Notes under the pieces: generated by a model
What the model saw: only the letters and a program-made list of their open reading frames with translations
The model's database searches: none
Told to the model about the DNA's origin: nothing
Translations under genes and position numbers: made by a program
DNA from: Patella vulgata
Lineage: Eukaryota > Mollusca > Gastropoda > Patellidae
Reading direction: 5' to 3'
DNA length: 64,000 nucleotides
Assembly: GCF_932274485.2 (NCBI RefSeq)
Contig: NC_065885.2
Coordinates: forward strand, 34,175,062-34,239,061
In this document: one piece after another, positions 29,488-42,741 of the stretch
How positions within the stretch are numbered: the stretch's first letter is position 1
Layout of the letters: each line of letters begins with the position of its first letter

Positions 29488-29808
29488 TCACTCCATCTCG
29501 CCTTCCGACGAATGGCTGCTATCTTCACTATCAGTTGCGACACAGCTTCTAATCTTGTGGCGTAGGTATAAGACTTTATCGGCCTTTTGACGTGCATACT
29601 CGTAGTAAGCGTTTCTAACACCTTCCATGCCGGACATCCTGAGACGAATGTTGTAGCGAAATGAACGCATCTGGTCCCTCCTTGCTCGGTCGTAGCGGAC
29701 TTGAAGATCTTTGAGTTTGTTGTTTAGTAAAACAACCTGCTCACATGCTCGGCGGAAACGGTGCTCTGTCTCAGACAAATCGACGTGAAGTTTCGAAATA
29801 GTTTCCAT
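29488..29808 (-). CDS. Array protein, copy 3
   Basis: Identical product. Stem-loop 29434-29449, TATA 29904-29911. The spacer T-run carries GG instead of G. Confidence 0.88.
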   Translation of the reverse strand: METISKLHVDLSETEHRFRRACEQVVLLNNKLKDLQVRYDRARRDQMRSFRYNIRLRMSGMEGVRNAYYEYARQKADKVLYLRHKIRSCVATDSEDSSHSSEGEME

Positions 29809-30923
29809 TTCACTTGTTGGGGTCTTGGTGGAGGTCTTAGAAGATTGAATGACGAAGCTATTGAAGCGACAATTCAGAATGCGGTTTCCAATTCCACCTC
29901 AACTATATATAGGCATGTACCTGGTAAGCTGGAGTGACGCCAATTTCTCTTCTTGGCATCCCGTGACATTTTTGTGTATTAGTCGTAGCTGGCAGTTTAG
30001 GTCAGTGTTTTGATAAGCATATTGTCTCCTCATTAGGCAGCAATCAACATCTTTTTTCCGACTTGACAACTTTATGATCGATTCTTGATTGCATTGATTG
30101 GTTTTAATCGGTTCTGGTCTCTGCAACTATTCCGTTCGCTGGAGGAAAACGATTTTCTGGCCTTGAGGTCAATATTTATTGATCTCCCTAAATGAAATCT
30201 AAAACACGGGCCTACATCGGACGAGCACCTTACACTAAGTTACACAGTTATTTCCCTTTCGTTGAATGTGTGTAATCGTTTTTAATGCTTACCAGCGATA
30301 CCCAGAAAAGACTTGCGGAGTCCAAACGTTCCGTCCCTGGTCACAATTCTTGATGTGAAAGGGAGTGTGCGTTCGTTTTTTTGGGTTTTTTTTTTGTTCT
30401 TTTCTTTGTTACTTTTTTTTTATTTTTGTGTGTGTGTGGGAGGGGCGGGGGGGGGGGGTATTTGGTACTAATTTTTGTTCACCTTAAGCATGGTTGAATA
30501 TGTGCAGCTTCTTTGATAAAAATGTCGGTGAGCGATAACCCGATGCTCCACAGAAACCAGTAAGGACTAATGCATAAGGTCTAAGCCTTGCTTCAATTGG
30601 ATAAAGTGGCATTGAGAAGGGTTGGGCGTATGTTTGGTGTTGATTTATTTGACTATTTGACCAATTTCGCTCTTCTTCTATCCTCATGCGATTTGTTTGG
30701 GGTTTTTTTTGTTTTTTTTTTAAAGGAATATTGCAGCTGTGTGCCTTTAGTGGGTGTATGGCGTTTCATTGTGGACAGGGAAAGGATTTGGAATATATGG
30801 GGGAGTGGATGGGGGTGGGGTGGGGTGATAATGCATAGAATATGAAGGTAATCTTTCGTAGATTTTGGTGGCTCTGAAAAGAACCTTTTGTATAAGCAAA
30901 GAAGATTCTACGTGTTTTCAAAT

Positions 30924-31244
30924 TCACTCCATCTCGCCTTCCGACGAATGGCTGCTATCTTCACTATCAGTTGCGACACAGCTTCTAATCTTGTGGCGTA
31001 GGTATAAGACTTTATCGGCCTTTTGACGTGCATACTCGTAGTAAGCGTTTCTAACACCTTCCATGCCGGACATCCTGAGACGAATGTTGTAGCGAAATGA
31101 ACGCATCTGGTCCCTCCTTGCTCGGTCGTAGCGGACTTGAAGATCTTTGAGTTTGTTGTTTAGTAAAACAACCTGCTCACATGCTCGGCGGAAACGGTGC
31201 TCTGTCTCAGACAAATCGACGTGAAGTTTCGAAATAGTTTCCAT
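30924..31244 (-). CDS. Array protein, copy 4
   Basis: Identical product. Stem-loop 30870-30885, TATA 31340-31347. Confidence 0.88.
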   Translation of the reverse strand: METISKLHVDLSETEHRFRRACEQVVLLNNKLKDLQVRYDRARRDQMRSFRYNIRLRMSGMEGVRNAYYEYARQKADKVLYLRHKIRSCVATDSEDSSHSSEGEME

Positions 31245-32360
31245 TTCACTTGTTGGGGTCTTGGTGGAGGTCTTAGAAGATTGAATGACGAAGCTATTGA
31301 AGCGACAATTCAGAATGCGGTTTCCAATTCCACCTCAACTATATATAGGCATGTACCTGGTAAGCTGGAGTGACGCCAATTTCTCTTCTTGGCATCCCGT
31401 GACATTTTTGTGTATTAGTCGTAGCTGGCAGTTTAGGTCAGTGTTTTGATAAGCATATTGTCTCCTCATTAGGCAGCAATCAACATCTTTTTTCCGACTT
31501 GACAACTTTATGATCGATTCTTGATTGCATTGATTGGTTTTAATCGGTTCTGGTCTCTGCAACTATTCCGTTCGCTGGAGGAAAACGATTTTCTGGCCTT
31601 GAGGTCAATATTTATTGATCTCCCTAAATGAAATCTAAAACACGGGCCTACATCGGACGAGCACCTTACACTAAGTTACACAGTTATTTCCCTTTCGTTG
31701 AATGTGTGTAATCGTTTTTAATGCTTACCAGCGATACCCAGAAAAGACTTGCGGAGTCCAAACGTTCCGTCCCTGGTCACAATTCTTGATGTGAAAGGGA
31801 GTGTGCGTTCGTTTTTTTGGGTTTTTTTTTTGTTCTTTTCTTTGTTACTTTTTTTTTATTTTTGTGTGTGTGTGGGAGGGGCGGGGGGGGGGGGGTATTT
31901 GGTACTAATTTTTGTTCACCTTAAGCATGGTTGAATATGTGCAGCTTCTTTGATAAAAATGTCGGTGAGCGATAACCCGATGCTCCACAGAAACCAGTAA
32001 GGACTAATGCATAAGGTCTAAGCCTTGCTTCAATTGGATAAAGTGGCATTGAGAAGGGTTGGGCGTATGTTTGGTGTTGATTTATTTGACTATTTGACCA
32101 ATTTCGCTCTTCTTCTATCCTCATGCGATTTGTTTGGGTTTTTTTTTGTTTTTTTTTTAAAGGAATATTGCAGCTGTGTGCCTTTAGTGGGTGTATGGCG
32201 TTTCATTGTGGACAGGGAAAGGATTTGGAATATATGGGGGAGTGGATGGGGGTGGGGTGGGGTGATAATGCATAGAATATGAAGGTAATCTTTCGTAGAT
32301 TTTGGTGGCTCTGAAAAGAACCTTTTGTATAAGCAAAGAAGATTCTACGTGTTTTCAAAT

Positions 32361-32681
32361 TCACTCCATCTCGCCTTCCGACGAATGGCTGCTATCTTCA
32401 CTATCAGTTGCGACACAGCTTCTAATCTTGTGGCGTAGGTATAAGACTTTATCGGCCTTTTGACGTGCATACTCGTAGTAAGCGTTTCTAACACCTTCCA
32501 TGCCGGACATCCTGAGACGAATGTTGTAGCGAAATGAACGCATCTGGTCCCTCCTTGCTCGGTCGTAGCGGACTTGAAGATCTTTGAGTTTGTTGTTTAG
32601 TAAAACAACCTGCTCACATGCTCGGCGGAAACGGTGCTCTGTCTCAGACAAATCGACGTGAAGTTTCGAAATAGTTTCCAT
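32361..32681 (-). CDS. Array protein, copy 5
   Basis: Identical product. Stem-loop 32307-32322, TATA 32777-32784. Confidence 0.88.
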   Translation of the reverse strand: METISKLHVDLSETEHRFRRACEQVVLLNNKLKDLQVRYDRARRDQMRSFRYNIRLRMSGMEGVRNAYYEYARQKADKVLYLRHKIRSCVATDSEDSSHSSEGEME

Positions 32682-33797
32682 TTCACTTGTTGGGGTCTTG
32701 GTGGAGGTCTTAGAAGATTGAATGACGAAGCTATTGAAGCGACAATTCAGAATGCGGTTTCCAATTCCACCTCAACTATATATAGGCATGTACCTGGTAA
32801 GCTGGAGTGACGCCAATTTCTCTTCTTGGCATCCCGTGACATTTTTGTGTATTAGTCGTAGCTGGCAGTTTAGGTCAGTGTTTTGATAAGCATATTGTCT
32901 CCTCATTAGGCAGCAATCAACATCTTTTTTCCGACTTGACAACTTTATGATCGATTCTTGATTGCATTGATTGGTTTTAATCGGTTCTGGTCTCTGCAAC
33001 TATTCCGTTCGCTGGAGGAAAACGATTTTCTGGCCTTGAGGTCAATATTTATTGATCTCCCTAAATGAAATCTAAAACACGGGCCTACATCGGACGAGCA
33101 CCTTACACTAAGTTACACAGTTATTTCCCTTTCGTTGAATGTGTGTAATCGTTTTTAATGCTTACCAGCGATACCCAGAAAAGACTTGCGGAGTCCAAAC
33201 GTTCCGTCCCTGGTCACAATTCTTGATGTGAAAGGGAGTGTGCGTTCGTTTTTTTGGGTTTTTTTTTTGTTCTTTTCTTTGTTACTTTTTTTTTATTTTT
33301 GTGTGTGTGTGGGAGGGGCGGGGGGGGGGGGGTATTTGGTACTAATTTTTGTTCACCTTAAGCATGGTTGAATATGTGCAGCTTCTTTGATAAAAATGTC
33401 GGTGAGCGATAACCCGATGCTCCACAGAAACCAGTAAGGACTAATGCATAAGGTCTAAGCCTTGCTTCAATTGGATAAAGTGGCATTGAGAAGGGTTGGG
33501 CGTATGTTTGGTGTTGATTTATTTGACTATTTGACCAATTTCGCTCTTCTTCTATCCTCATGCGATTTGTTTGGGGTTTTTTTTGTTTTTTTTTTAAAGG
33601 AATATTGCAGCTGTGTGCCTTTAGTGGGTGTATGGCGTTTCATTGTGGACAGGGAAAGGATTTGGAATATATGGGGGAGTGGATGGGGGTGGGGTGGGGT
33701 GATAATGCATAGAATATGAAGGTAATCTTTCGTAGATTTTGGTGGCTCTGAAAAGAACCTTTTGTATAAGCAAAGAAGATTCTACGTGTTTTCAAAT

Positions 33798-34118
33798 TCA
33801 CTCCATCTCGCCTTCCGACGAATGGCTGCTATCTTCACTATCAGTTGCGACACAGCTTCTAATCTTGTGGCGTAGGTATAAGACTTTATCGGCCTTTTGA
33901 CGTGCATACTCGTAGTAAGCGTTTCTAACACCTTCCATGCCGGACATCCTGAGACGAATGTTGTAGCGAAATGAACGCATCTGGTCCCTCCTTGCTCGGT
34001 CGTAGCGGACTTGAAGATCTTTGAGTTTGTTGTTTAGTAAAACAACCTGCTCACATGCTCGGCGGAAACGGTGCTCTGTCTCAGACAAATCGACGTGAAG
34101 TTTCGAAATAGTTTCCAT
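33798..34118 (-). CDS. Array protein, copy 6
   Basis: Identical product. Stem-loop 33744-33759, TATA 34214-34221. Confidence 0.88.
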   Translation of the reverse strand: METISKLHVDLSETEHRFRRACEQVVLLNNKLKDLQVRYDRARRDQMRSFRYNIRLRMSGMEGVRNAYYEYARQKADKVLYLRHKIRSCVATDSEDSSHSSEGEME

Positions 34119-35234
34119 TTCACTTGTTGGGGTCTTGGTGGAGGTCTTAGAAGATTGAATGACGAAGCTATTGAAGCGACAATTCAGAATGCGGTTTCCA
34201 ATTCCACCTCAACTATATATAGGCATGTACCTGGTAAGCTGGAGTGACGCCAATTTCTCTTCTTGGCATCCCGTGACATTTTTGTGTATTAGTCGTAGCT
34301 GGCAGTTTAGGTCAGTGTTTTGATAAGCATATTGTCTCCTCATTAGGCAGCAATCAACATCTTTTTTCCGACTTGACAACTTTATGATCGATTCTTGATT
34401 GCATTGATTGGTTTTAATCGGTTCTGGTCTCTGCAACTATTCCGTTCGCTGGAGGAAAACGATTTTCTGGCCTTGAGGTCAATATTTATTGATCTCCCTA
34501 AATGAAATCTAAAACACGGGCCTACATCGGACGAGCACCTTACACTAAGTTACACAGTTATTTCCCTTTCGTTGAATGTGTGTAATCGTTTTTAATGCTT
34601 ACCAGCGATACCCAGAAAAGACTTGCGGAGTCCAAACGTTCCGTCCCTGGTCACAATTCTTGATGTGAAAGGGAGTGTGCGTTCGTTTTTTTGGGTTTTT
34701 TTTTTGTTCTTTTCTTTGTTACTTTTTTTTTATTTTTGTGTGTGTGTGGGAGGGGCGGGGGGGGGGGGGTATTTGGTACTAATTTTTGTTCACCTTAAGC
34801 ATGGTTGAATATGTGCAGCTTCTTTGATAAAAATGTCGGTGAGCGATAACCCGATGCTCCACAGAAACCAGTAAGGACTAATGCATAAGGTCTAAGCCTT
34901 GCTTCAATTGGATAAAGTGGCATTGAGAAGGGTTGGGCGTATGTTTGGTGTTGATTTATTTGACTATTTGACCAATTTCGCTCTTCTTCTATCCTCATGC
35001 GATTTGTTTGGGGTTTTTTTTGTTTTTTTTTTAAAGGAATATTGCAGCTGTGTGCCTTTAGTGGGTGTATGGCGTTTCATTGTGGACAGGGAAAGGATTT
35101 GGAATATATGGGGGAGTGGATGGGGGTGGGGTGGGGTGATAATGCATAGAATATGAAGGTAATCTTTCGTAGATTTTGGTGGCTCTGAAAAGAACCTTTT
35201 GTATAAGCAAAGAAGATTCTACGTGTTTTCAAAT

Positions 35235-35555
35235 TCACTCCATCTCGCCTTCCGACGAATGGCTGCTATCTTCACTATCAGTTGCGACACAGCTTCTAAT
35301 CTTGTGGCGTAGGTATAAGACTTTATCGGCCTTTTGACGTGCATACTCGTAGTAAGCGTTTCTAACACCTTCCATGCCGGACATCCTGAGACGAATGTTG
35401 TAGCGAAATGAACGCATCTGGTCCCTCCTTGCTCGGTCGTAGCGGACTTGAAGATCTTTGAGTTTGTTGTTTAGTAAAACAACCTGCTCACATGCTCGGC
35501 GGAAACGGTGCTCTGTCTCAGACAAATCGACGTGAAGTTTCGAAATAGTTTCCAT
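35235..35555 (-). CDS. Array protein, copy 7
   Basis: Identical product. Stem-loop 35181-35196, TATA 35651-35658. Confidence 0.88.
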   Translation of the reverse strand: METISKLHVDLSETEHRFRRACEQVVLLNNKLKDLQVRYDRARRDQMRSFRYNIRLRMSGMEGVRNAYYEYARQKADKVLYLRHKIRSCVATDSEDSSHSSEGEME

Positions 35556-36672
35556 TTCACTTGTTGGGGTCTTGGTGGAGGTCTTAGAAGATTGAATGAC
35601 GAAGCTATTGAAGCGACAATTCAGAATGCGGTTTCCAATTCCACCTCAACTATATATAGGCATGTACCTGGTAAGCTGGAGTGACGCCAATTTCTCTTCT
35701 TGGCATCCCGTGACATTTTTGTGTATTAGTCGTAGCTGGCAGTTTAGGTCAGTGTTTTGATAAGCATATTGTCTCCTCATTAGGCAGCAATCAACATCTT
35801 TTTTCCGACTTGACAACTTTATGATCGATTCTTGATTGCATTGATTGGTTTTAATCGGTTCTGGTCTCTGCAACTATTCCGTTCGCTGGAGGAAAACGAT
35901 TTTCTGGCCTTGAGGTCAATATTTATTGATCTCCCTAAATGAAATCTAAAACACGGGCCTACATCGGACGAGCACCTTACACTAAGTTACACAGTTATTT
36001 CCCTTTCGTTGAATGTGTGTAATCGTTTTTAATGCTTACCAGCGATACCCAGAAAAGACTTGCGGAGTCCAAACGTTCCGTCCCTGGTCACAATTCTTGA
36101 TGTGAAAGGGAGTGTGCGTTCGTTTTTTTGGGTTTTTTTTTTGTTCTTTTCTTTGTTACTTTTTTTTTATTTTTGTGTGTGTGTGGGAGGGGCGGGGGGG
36201 GGGGGGTATTTGGTACTAATTTTTGTTCACCTTAAGCATGGTTGAATATGTGCAGCTTCTTTGATAAAAATGTCGGTGAGCGATAACCCGATGCTCCACA
36301 GAAACCAGTAAGGACTAATGCATAAGGTCTAAGCCTTGCTTCAATTGGATAAAGTGGCATTGAGAAGGGTTGGGCGTATGTTTGGTGTTGATTTATTTGA
36401 CTATTTGACCAATTTCGCTCTTCTTCTATCCTCATGCGATTTGTTTGGGGTTTTTTTTTTTTTTTTTTTTAAAGGAATATTGCAGCTGTGTGCCTTTAGT
36501 GGGTGTATGGCGTTTCATTGTGGACAGGGAAAGGATTTGGAATATATGGGGGAGTGGATGGGGGTGGGGTGGGGTGATAATGCATAGAATATGAAGGTAA
36601 TCTTTCGTAGATTTTGGTGGCTCTGAAAAGAACCTTTTGTATAAGCAAAGAAGATTCTACGTGTTTTCAAAT

Positions 36673-36993
36673 TCACTCCATCTCGCCTTCCGACGAATGG
36701 CTGCTATCTTCACTATCAGTTGCGACACAGCTTCTAATCTTGTGGCGTAGGTATAAGACTTTATCGGCCTTTTGACGTGCATACTCGTAGTAAGCGTTTC
36801 TAACACCTTCCATGCCGGACATCCTGAGACGAATGTTGTAGCGAAATGAACGCATCTGGTCCCTCCTTGCTCGGTCGTAGCGGACTTGAAGATCTTTGAG
36901 TTTGTTGTTTAGTAAAACAACCTGCTCACATGCTCGGCGGAAACGGTGCTCTGTCTCAGACAAATCGACGTGAAGTTTCGAAATAGTTTCCAT
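36673..36993 (-). CDS. Array protein, copy 8
   Basis: Identical product. Stem-loop 36619-36634, TATA 37089-37096. The spacer T-run lacks its internal G, and there is a unique T-to-C at 37143 in the promoter region. Confidence 0.88.
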   Translation of the reverse strand: METISKLHVDLSETEHRFRRACEQVVLLNNKLKDLQVRYDRARRDQMRSFRYNIRLRMSGMEGVRNAYYEYARQKADKVLYLRHKIRSCVATDSEDSSHSSEGEME

Positions 36994-38109
36994 TTCACTT
37001 GTTGGGGTCTTGGTGGAGGTCTTAGAAGATTGAATGACGAAGCTATTGAAGCGACAATTCAGAATGCGGTTTCCAATTCCACCTCAACTATATATAGGCA
37101 TGTACCTGGTAAGCTGGAGTGACGCCAATTTCTCTTCTTGGCACCCCGTGACATTTTTGTGTATTAGTCGTAGCTGGCAGTTTAGGTCAGTGTTTTGATA
37201 AGCATATTGTCTCCTCATTAGGCAGCAATCAACATCTTTTTTCCGACTTGACAACTTTATGATCGATTCTTGATTGCATTGATTGGTTTTAATCGGTTCT
37301 GGTCTCTGCAACTATTCCGTTCGCTGGAGGAAAACGATTTTCTGGCCTTGAGGTCAATATTTATTGATCTCCCTAAATGAAATCTAAAACACGGGCCTAC
37401 ATCGGACGAGCACCTTACACTAAGTTACACAGTTATTTCCCTTTCGTTGAATGTGTGTAATCGTTTTTAATGCTTACCAGCGATACCCAGAAAAGACTTG
37501 CGGAGTCCAAACGTTCCGTCCCTGGTCACAATTCTTGATGTGAAAGGGAGTGTGCGTTCGTTTTTTTGGGTTTTTTTTTTGTTCTTTTCTTTGTTACTTT
37601 TTTTTTATTTTTGTGTGTGTGTGGGAGGGGCGGGGGGGGGGGGGTATTTGGTACTAATTTTTGTTCACCTTAAGCATGGTTGAATATGTGCAGCTTCTTT
37701 GATAAAAATGTCGGTGAGCGATAACCCGATGCTCCACAGAAACCAGTAAGGACTAATGCATAAGGTCTAAGCCTTGCTTCAATTGGATAAAGTGGCATTG
37801 AGAAGGGTTGGGCGTATGTTTGGTGTTGATTTATTTGACTATTTGACCAATTTCGCTCTTCTTCTATCCTCATGCGATTTGTTTGGGGTTTTTTTTGGTT
37901 TTTTTTTAAAGGAATATTGCAGCTGTGTGCCTTTAGTGGGTGTATGGCGTTTCATTGTGGACAGGGAAAGGATTTGGAATATATGGGGGAGTGGATGGGG
38001 GTGGGGTGGGGTGATAATGCATAGAATATGAAGGTAATCTTTCGTAGATTTTGGTGGCTCTGAAAAGAACCTTTTGTATAAGCAAAGAAGATTCTACGTG
38101 TTTTCAAAT

Positions 38110-38430
38110 TCACTCCATCTCGCCTTCCGACGAATGGCTGCTATCTTCACTATCAGTTGCGACACAGCTTCTAATCTTGTGGCGTAGGTATAAGACTTTA
38201 TCGGCCTTTTGACGTGCATACTCGTAGTAAGCGTTTCTAACACCTTCCATGCCGGACATCCTGAGACGAATGTTGTAGCGAAATGAACGCATCTGGTCCC
38301 TCCTTGCTCGGTCGTAGCGGACTTGAAGATCTTTGAGTTTGTTGTTTAGTAAAACAACCTGCTCACATGCTCGGCGGAAACGGTGCTCTGTCTCAGACAA
38401 ATCGACGTGAAGTTTCGAAATAGTTTCCAT
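38110..38430 (-). CDS. Array protein, copy 9
   Basis: Identical product. Stem-loop 38056-38071, TATA 38526-38533. Confidence 0.88.
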   Translation of the reverse strand: METISKLHVDLSETEHRFRRACEQVVLLNNKLKDLQVRYDRARRDQMRSFRYNIRLRMSGMEGVRNAYYEYARQKADKVLYLRHKIRSCVATDSEDSSHSSEGEME

Positions 38431-39548
38431 TTCACTTGTTGGGGTCTTGGTGGAGGTCTTAGAAGATTGAATGACGAAGCTATTGAAGCGACAATTCAGA
38501 ATGCGGTTTCCAATTCCACCTCAACTATATATAGGCATGTACCTGGTAAGCTGGAGTGACGCCAATTTCTCTTCTTGGCATCCCGTGACATTTTTGTGTA
38601 TTAGTCGTAGCTGGCAGTTTAGGTCAGTGTTTTGATAAGCATATTGTCTCCTCATTAGGCAGCAATCAACATCTTTTTTCCGACTTGACAACTTTATGAT
38701 CGATTCTTGATTGCATTGATTGGTTTTAATCGGTTCTGGTCTCTGCAACTATTCCGTTCGCTGGAGGAAAACGATTTTCTGGCCTTGAGGTCAATATTTA
38801 TTGATCTCCCTAAATGAAATCTAAAACACGGGCCTACATCGGACGAGCACCTTACACTAAGTTACACAGTTATTTCCCTTTCGTTGAATGTGTGTAATCG
38901 TTTTTAATGCTTACCAGCGATACCCAGAAAAGACTTGCGGAGTCCAAACGTTCCGTCCCTGGTCACAATTCTTGATGTGAAAGGGAGTGTGCGTTCGTTT
39001 TTTTGGGTTTTTTTTTTGTTCTTTTCTTTGTTACTTTTTTTTTATTTTTGTGTGTGTGTGGGAGGGGCGGGGGGGGGGGGGGGTATTTGGTACTAATTTT
39101 TGTTCACCTTAAGCATGGTTGAATATGTGCAGCTTCTTTGATAAAAATGTCGGTGAGCGATAACCCGATGCTCCACAGAAACCAGTAAGGACTAATGCAT
39201 AAGGTCTAAGCCTTGCTTCAATTGGATAAAGTGGCATTGAGAAGGGTTGGGCGTATGTTTGGTGTTGATTTATTTGACTATTTGACCAATTTCGCTCTTC
39301 TTCTATCCTCATGCGATTTGTTTGGGTTTTTTTTTGTTTTTTTTTTAAAGGAATATTGCAGCTGTGTGCCTTTAGTGGGTGTATGGCGTTTCATTGTGGA
39401 CAGGGAAAGGATTTGGAATATATGGGGGAGTGGATGGGGGTGGGGTGGGGTGATAATGCATAGAATATGAAGGTAATCTTTCGTAGATTTTGGTGGCTCT
39501 GAAAAGAACCTTTTGTATAAGCAAAGAAGATTCTACGTGTTTTCAAAT

Positions 39549-39869
39549 TCACTCCATCTCGCCTTCCGACGAATGGCTGCTATCTTCACTATCAGTTGCG
39601 ACACAGCTTCTAATCTTGTGGCGTAGGTATAAGACTTTATCGGCCTTTTGACGTGCATACTCGTAGTAAGCGTTTCTAACACCTTCCATGCCGGACATCC
39701 TGAGACGAATGTTGTAGCGAAATGAACGCATCTGGTCCCTCCTTGCTCGGTCGTAGCGGACTTGAAGATCTTTGAGTTTGTTGTTTAGTAAAACAACCTG
39801 CTCACATGCTCGGCGGAAACGGTGCTCTGTCTCAGACAAATCGACGTGAAGTTTCGAAATAGTTTCCAT
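39549..39869 (-). CDS. Array protein, copy 10
   Basis: Identical product. Stem-loop 39495-39510, TATA 39965-39972. It follows the longest interval in the array (1,439 bp), owing to a longer G run. Confidence 0.88.
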   Translation of the reverse strand: METISKLHVDLSETEHRFRRACEQVVLLNNKLKDLQVRYDRARRDQMRSFRYNIRLRMSGMEGVRNAYYEYARQKADKVLYLRHKIRSCVATDSEDSSHSSEGEME

Positions 39870-40983
39870 TTCACTTGTTGGGGTCTTGGTGGAGGTCTTA
39901 GAAGATTGAATGACGAAGCTATTGAAGCGACAATTCAGAATGCGGTTTCCAATTCCACCTCAACTATATATAGGCATGTACCTGGTAAGCTGGAGTGACG
40001 CCAATTTCTCTTCTTGGCATCCCGTGACATTTTTGTGTATTAGTCGTAGCTGGCAGTTTAGGTCAGTGTTTTGATAAGCATATTGTCTCCTCATTAGGCA
40101 GCAATCAACATCTTTTTTCCGACTTGACAACTTTATGATCGATTCTTGATTGCATTGATTGGTTTTAATCGGTTCTGGTCTCTGCAACTATTCCGTTCGC
40201 TGGAGGAAAACGATTTTCTGGCCTTGAGGTCAATATTTATTGATCTCCCTAAATGAAATCTAAAACACGGGCCTACATCGGACGAGCACCTTACACTAAG
40301 TTACACAGTTATTTCCCTTTCGTTGAATGTGTGTAATCGTTTTTAATGCTTACCAGCGATACCCAGAAAAGACTTGCGGAGTCCAAACGTTCCGTCCCTG
40401 GTCACAATTCTTGATGTGAAAGGGAGTGTGCGTTCGTTTTTTTGGGTTTTTTTTTTGTTCTTTTCTTTGTTACTTTTTTTTTATTTTTGTGTGTGTGTGG
40501 GAAGGGCGGGGGGGGGGGTATTTGGTACTAATTTTTGTTCACCTTAAGCATGGTTGAATATGTGCAGCTTCTTTGATAAAAATGTCGGTGAGCGATAACC
40601 CGATGCTCCACAGAAACCAGTAAGGACTAATGCATAAGGTCTAAGCCTTGCTTCAATTGGATAAAGTGGCATTGAGAAGGGTTGGGCGTATGTTTGGTGT
40701 TGATTTATTTGACTATTTGACCAATTTCGCTCTTCTTCTATCCTCATGCGATTTGTTTGGGGTTTTTTTTGTTTTTTTTTTAAAGGAATATTGCAGCTGT
40801 GTGCCTTTAGTGGGTGTATGGCGTTTCATTGTGGACAGGGAAAGGATTTGGAATATATGGGGGAGTGGATGGGGGTGGGGTGGGGTGATAATGCATAGAA
40901 TATGAAGGTAATCTTTCGTAGATTTTGGTGGCTCTGAAAAGAACCTTTTGTATAAGCAAAGAAGATTCTACGTGTTTTCAAAT

Positions 40984-41304
40984 TCACTCCATCTCGCCTT
41001 CCGACGAATGGCTGCTATCTTCACTATCAGTTGCGACACAGCTTCTAATCTTGTGGCGTAGGTATAAGACTTTATCGGCCTTTTGACGTGCATACTCGTA
41101 GTAAGCGTTTCTAACACCTTCCATGCCGGACATCCTGAGACGAATGTTGTAGCGAAATGAACGCATCTGGTCCCTCCTTGCTCGGTCGTAGCGGACTTGA
41201 AGATCTTTGAGTTTGTTGTTTAGTAAAACAACCTGCTCACATGCTCGGCGGAAACGGTGCTCTGTCTCAGACAAATCGACGTGAAGTTTCGAAATAGTTT
41301 CCAT
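40984..41304 (-). CDS. Array protein, copy 11
   Basis: Identical product. Stem-loop 40930-40945, TATA 41400-41407. Unique G-to-A at 40503 in the adjoining spacer. Confidence 0.88.
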   Translation of the reverse strand: METISKLHVDLSETEHRFRRACEQVVLLNNKLKDLQVRYDRARRDQMRSFRYNIRLRMSGMEGVRNAYYEYARQKADKVLYLRHKIRSCVATDSEDSSHSSEGEME

Positions 41305-42420
41305 TTCACTTGTTGGGGTCTTGGTGGAGGTCTTAGAAGATTGAATGACGAAGCTATTGAAGCGACAATTCAGAATGCGGTTTCCAATTCCACCTCAACT
41401 ATATATAGGCATGTACCTGGTAAGCTGGAGTGACGCCAATTTCTCTTCTTGGCATCCCGTGACATTTTTGTGTATTAGTCGTAGCTGGCAGTTTAGGTCA
41501 GTGTTTTGATAAGCATATTGTCTCCTCATTAGGCAGCAATCAACATCTTTTTTCCGACTTGACAACTTTATGATCGATTCTTGATTGCATTGATTGGTTT
41601 TAATCGGTTCTGGTCTCTGCAACTATTCCGTTCGCTGGAGGAAAACGATTTTCTGGCCTTGAGGTCAATATTTATTGATCTCCCTAAATGAAATCTAAAA
41701 CACGGGCCTACATCGGACGAGCACCTTACACTAAGTTACACAGTTATTTCCCTTTCGTTGAATGTGTGTAATCGTTTTTAATGCTTACCAGCGATACCCA
41801 GAAAAGACTTGCGGAGTCCAAACGTTCCGTCCCTGGTCACAATTCTTGATGTGAAAGGGAGTGTGCGTTCGTTTTTTTGGGTTTTTTTTTTGTTCTTTTC
41901 TTTGTTACTTTTTTTTTATTTTTGTGTGTGTGTGGGAGGGGCGGGGGGGGGGGGGTATTTGGTACTAATTTTTGTTCACCTTAAGCATGGTTGAATATGT
42001 GCAGCTTCTTTGATAAAAATGTCGGTGAGCGATAACCCGATGCTCCACAGAAACCAGTAAGGACTAATGCATAAGGTCTAAGCCTTGCTTCAATTGGATA
42101 AAGTGGCATTGAGAAGGGTTGGGCGTATGTTTGGTGTTGATTTATTTGACTATTTGACCAATTTCGCTCTTCTTCTATCCTCATGCGATTTGTTTGGGTT
42201 TTTTTTTGTTTTTTTTTTAAAGGAATATTGCAGCTGTGTGCCTTTAGTGGGTGTATGGCGTTTCATTGTGGACAGGGAAAGGATTTGGAATATATGGGGG
42301 AGTGGATGGGGGTGGGGTGGGGTGATAATGCATAGAATATGAAGGTAATCTTTCGTAGATTTTGGTGGCTCTGAAAAGAACCTTTTGTATAAGCAAAGAA
42401 GATTCTACGTGTTTTCAAAT

Positions 42421-42741
42421 TCACTCCATCTCGCCTTCCGACGAATGGCTGCTATCTTCACTATCAGTTGCGACACAGCTTCTAATCTTGTGGCGTAGGT
42501 ATAAGACTTTATCGGCCTTTTGACGTGCATACTCGTAGTAAGCGTTTCTAACACCTTCCATGCCGGACATCCTGAGACGAATGTTGTAGCGAAATGAACG
42601 CATCTGGTCCCTCCTTGCTCGGTCGTAGCGGACTTGAAGATCTTTGAGTTTGTTGTTTAGTAAAACAACCTGCTCACATGCTCGGCGGAAACGGTGCTCT
42701 GTCTCAGACAAATCGACGTGAAGTTTCGAAATAGTTTCCAT
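42421..42741 (-). CDS. Array protein, copy 12
   Basis: Identical product. Stem-loop 42367-42382, TATA 42837-42844. Confidence 0.88.
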   Translation of the reverse strand: METISKLHVDLSETEHRFRRACEQVVLLNNKLKDLQVRYDRARRDQMRSFRYNIRLRMSGMEGVRNAYYEYARQKADKVLYLRHKIRSCVATDSEDSSHSSEGEME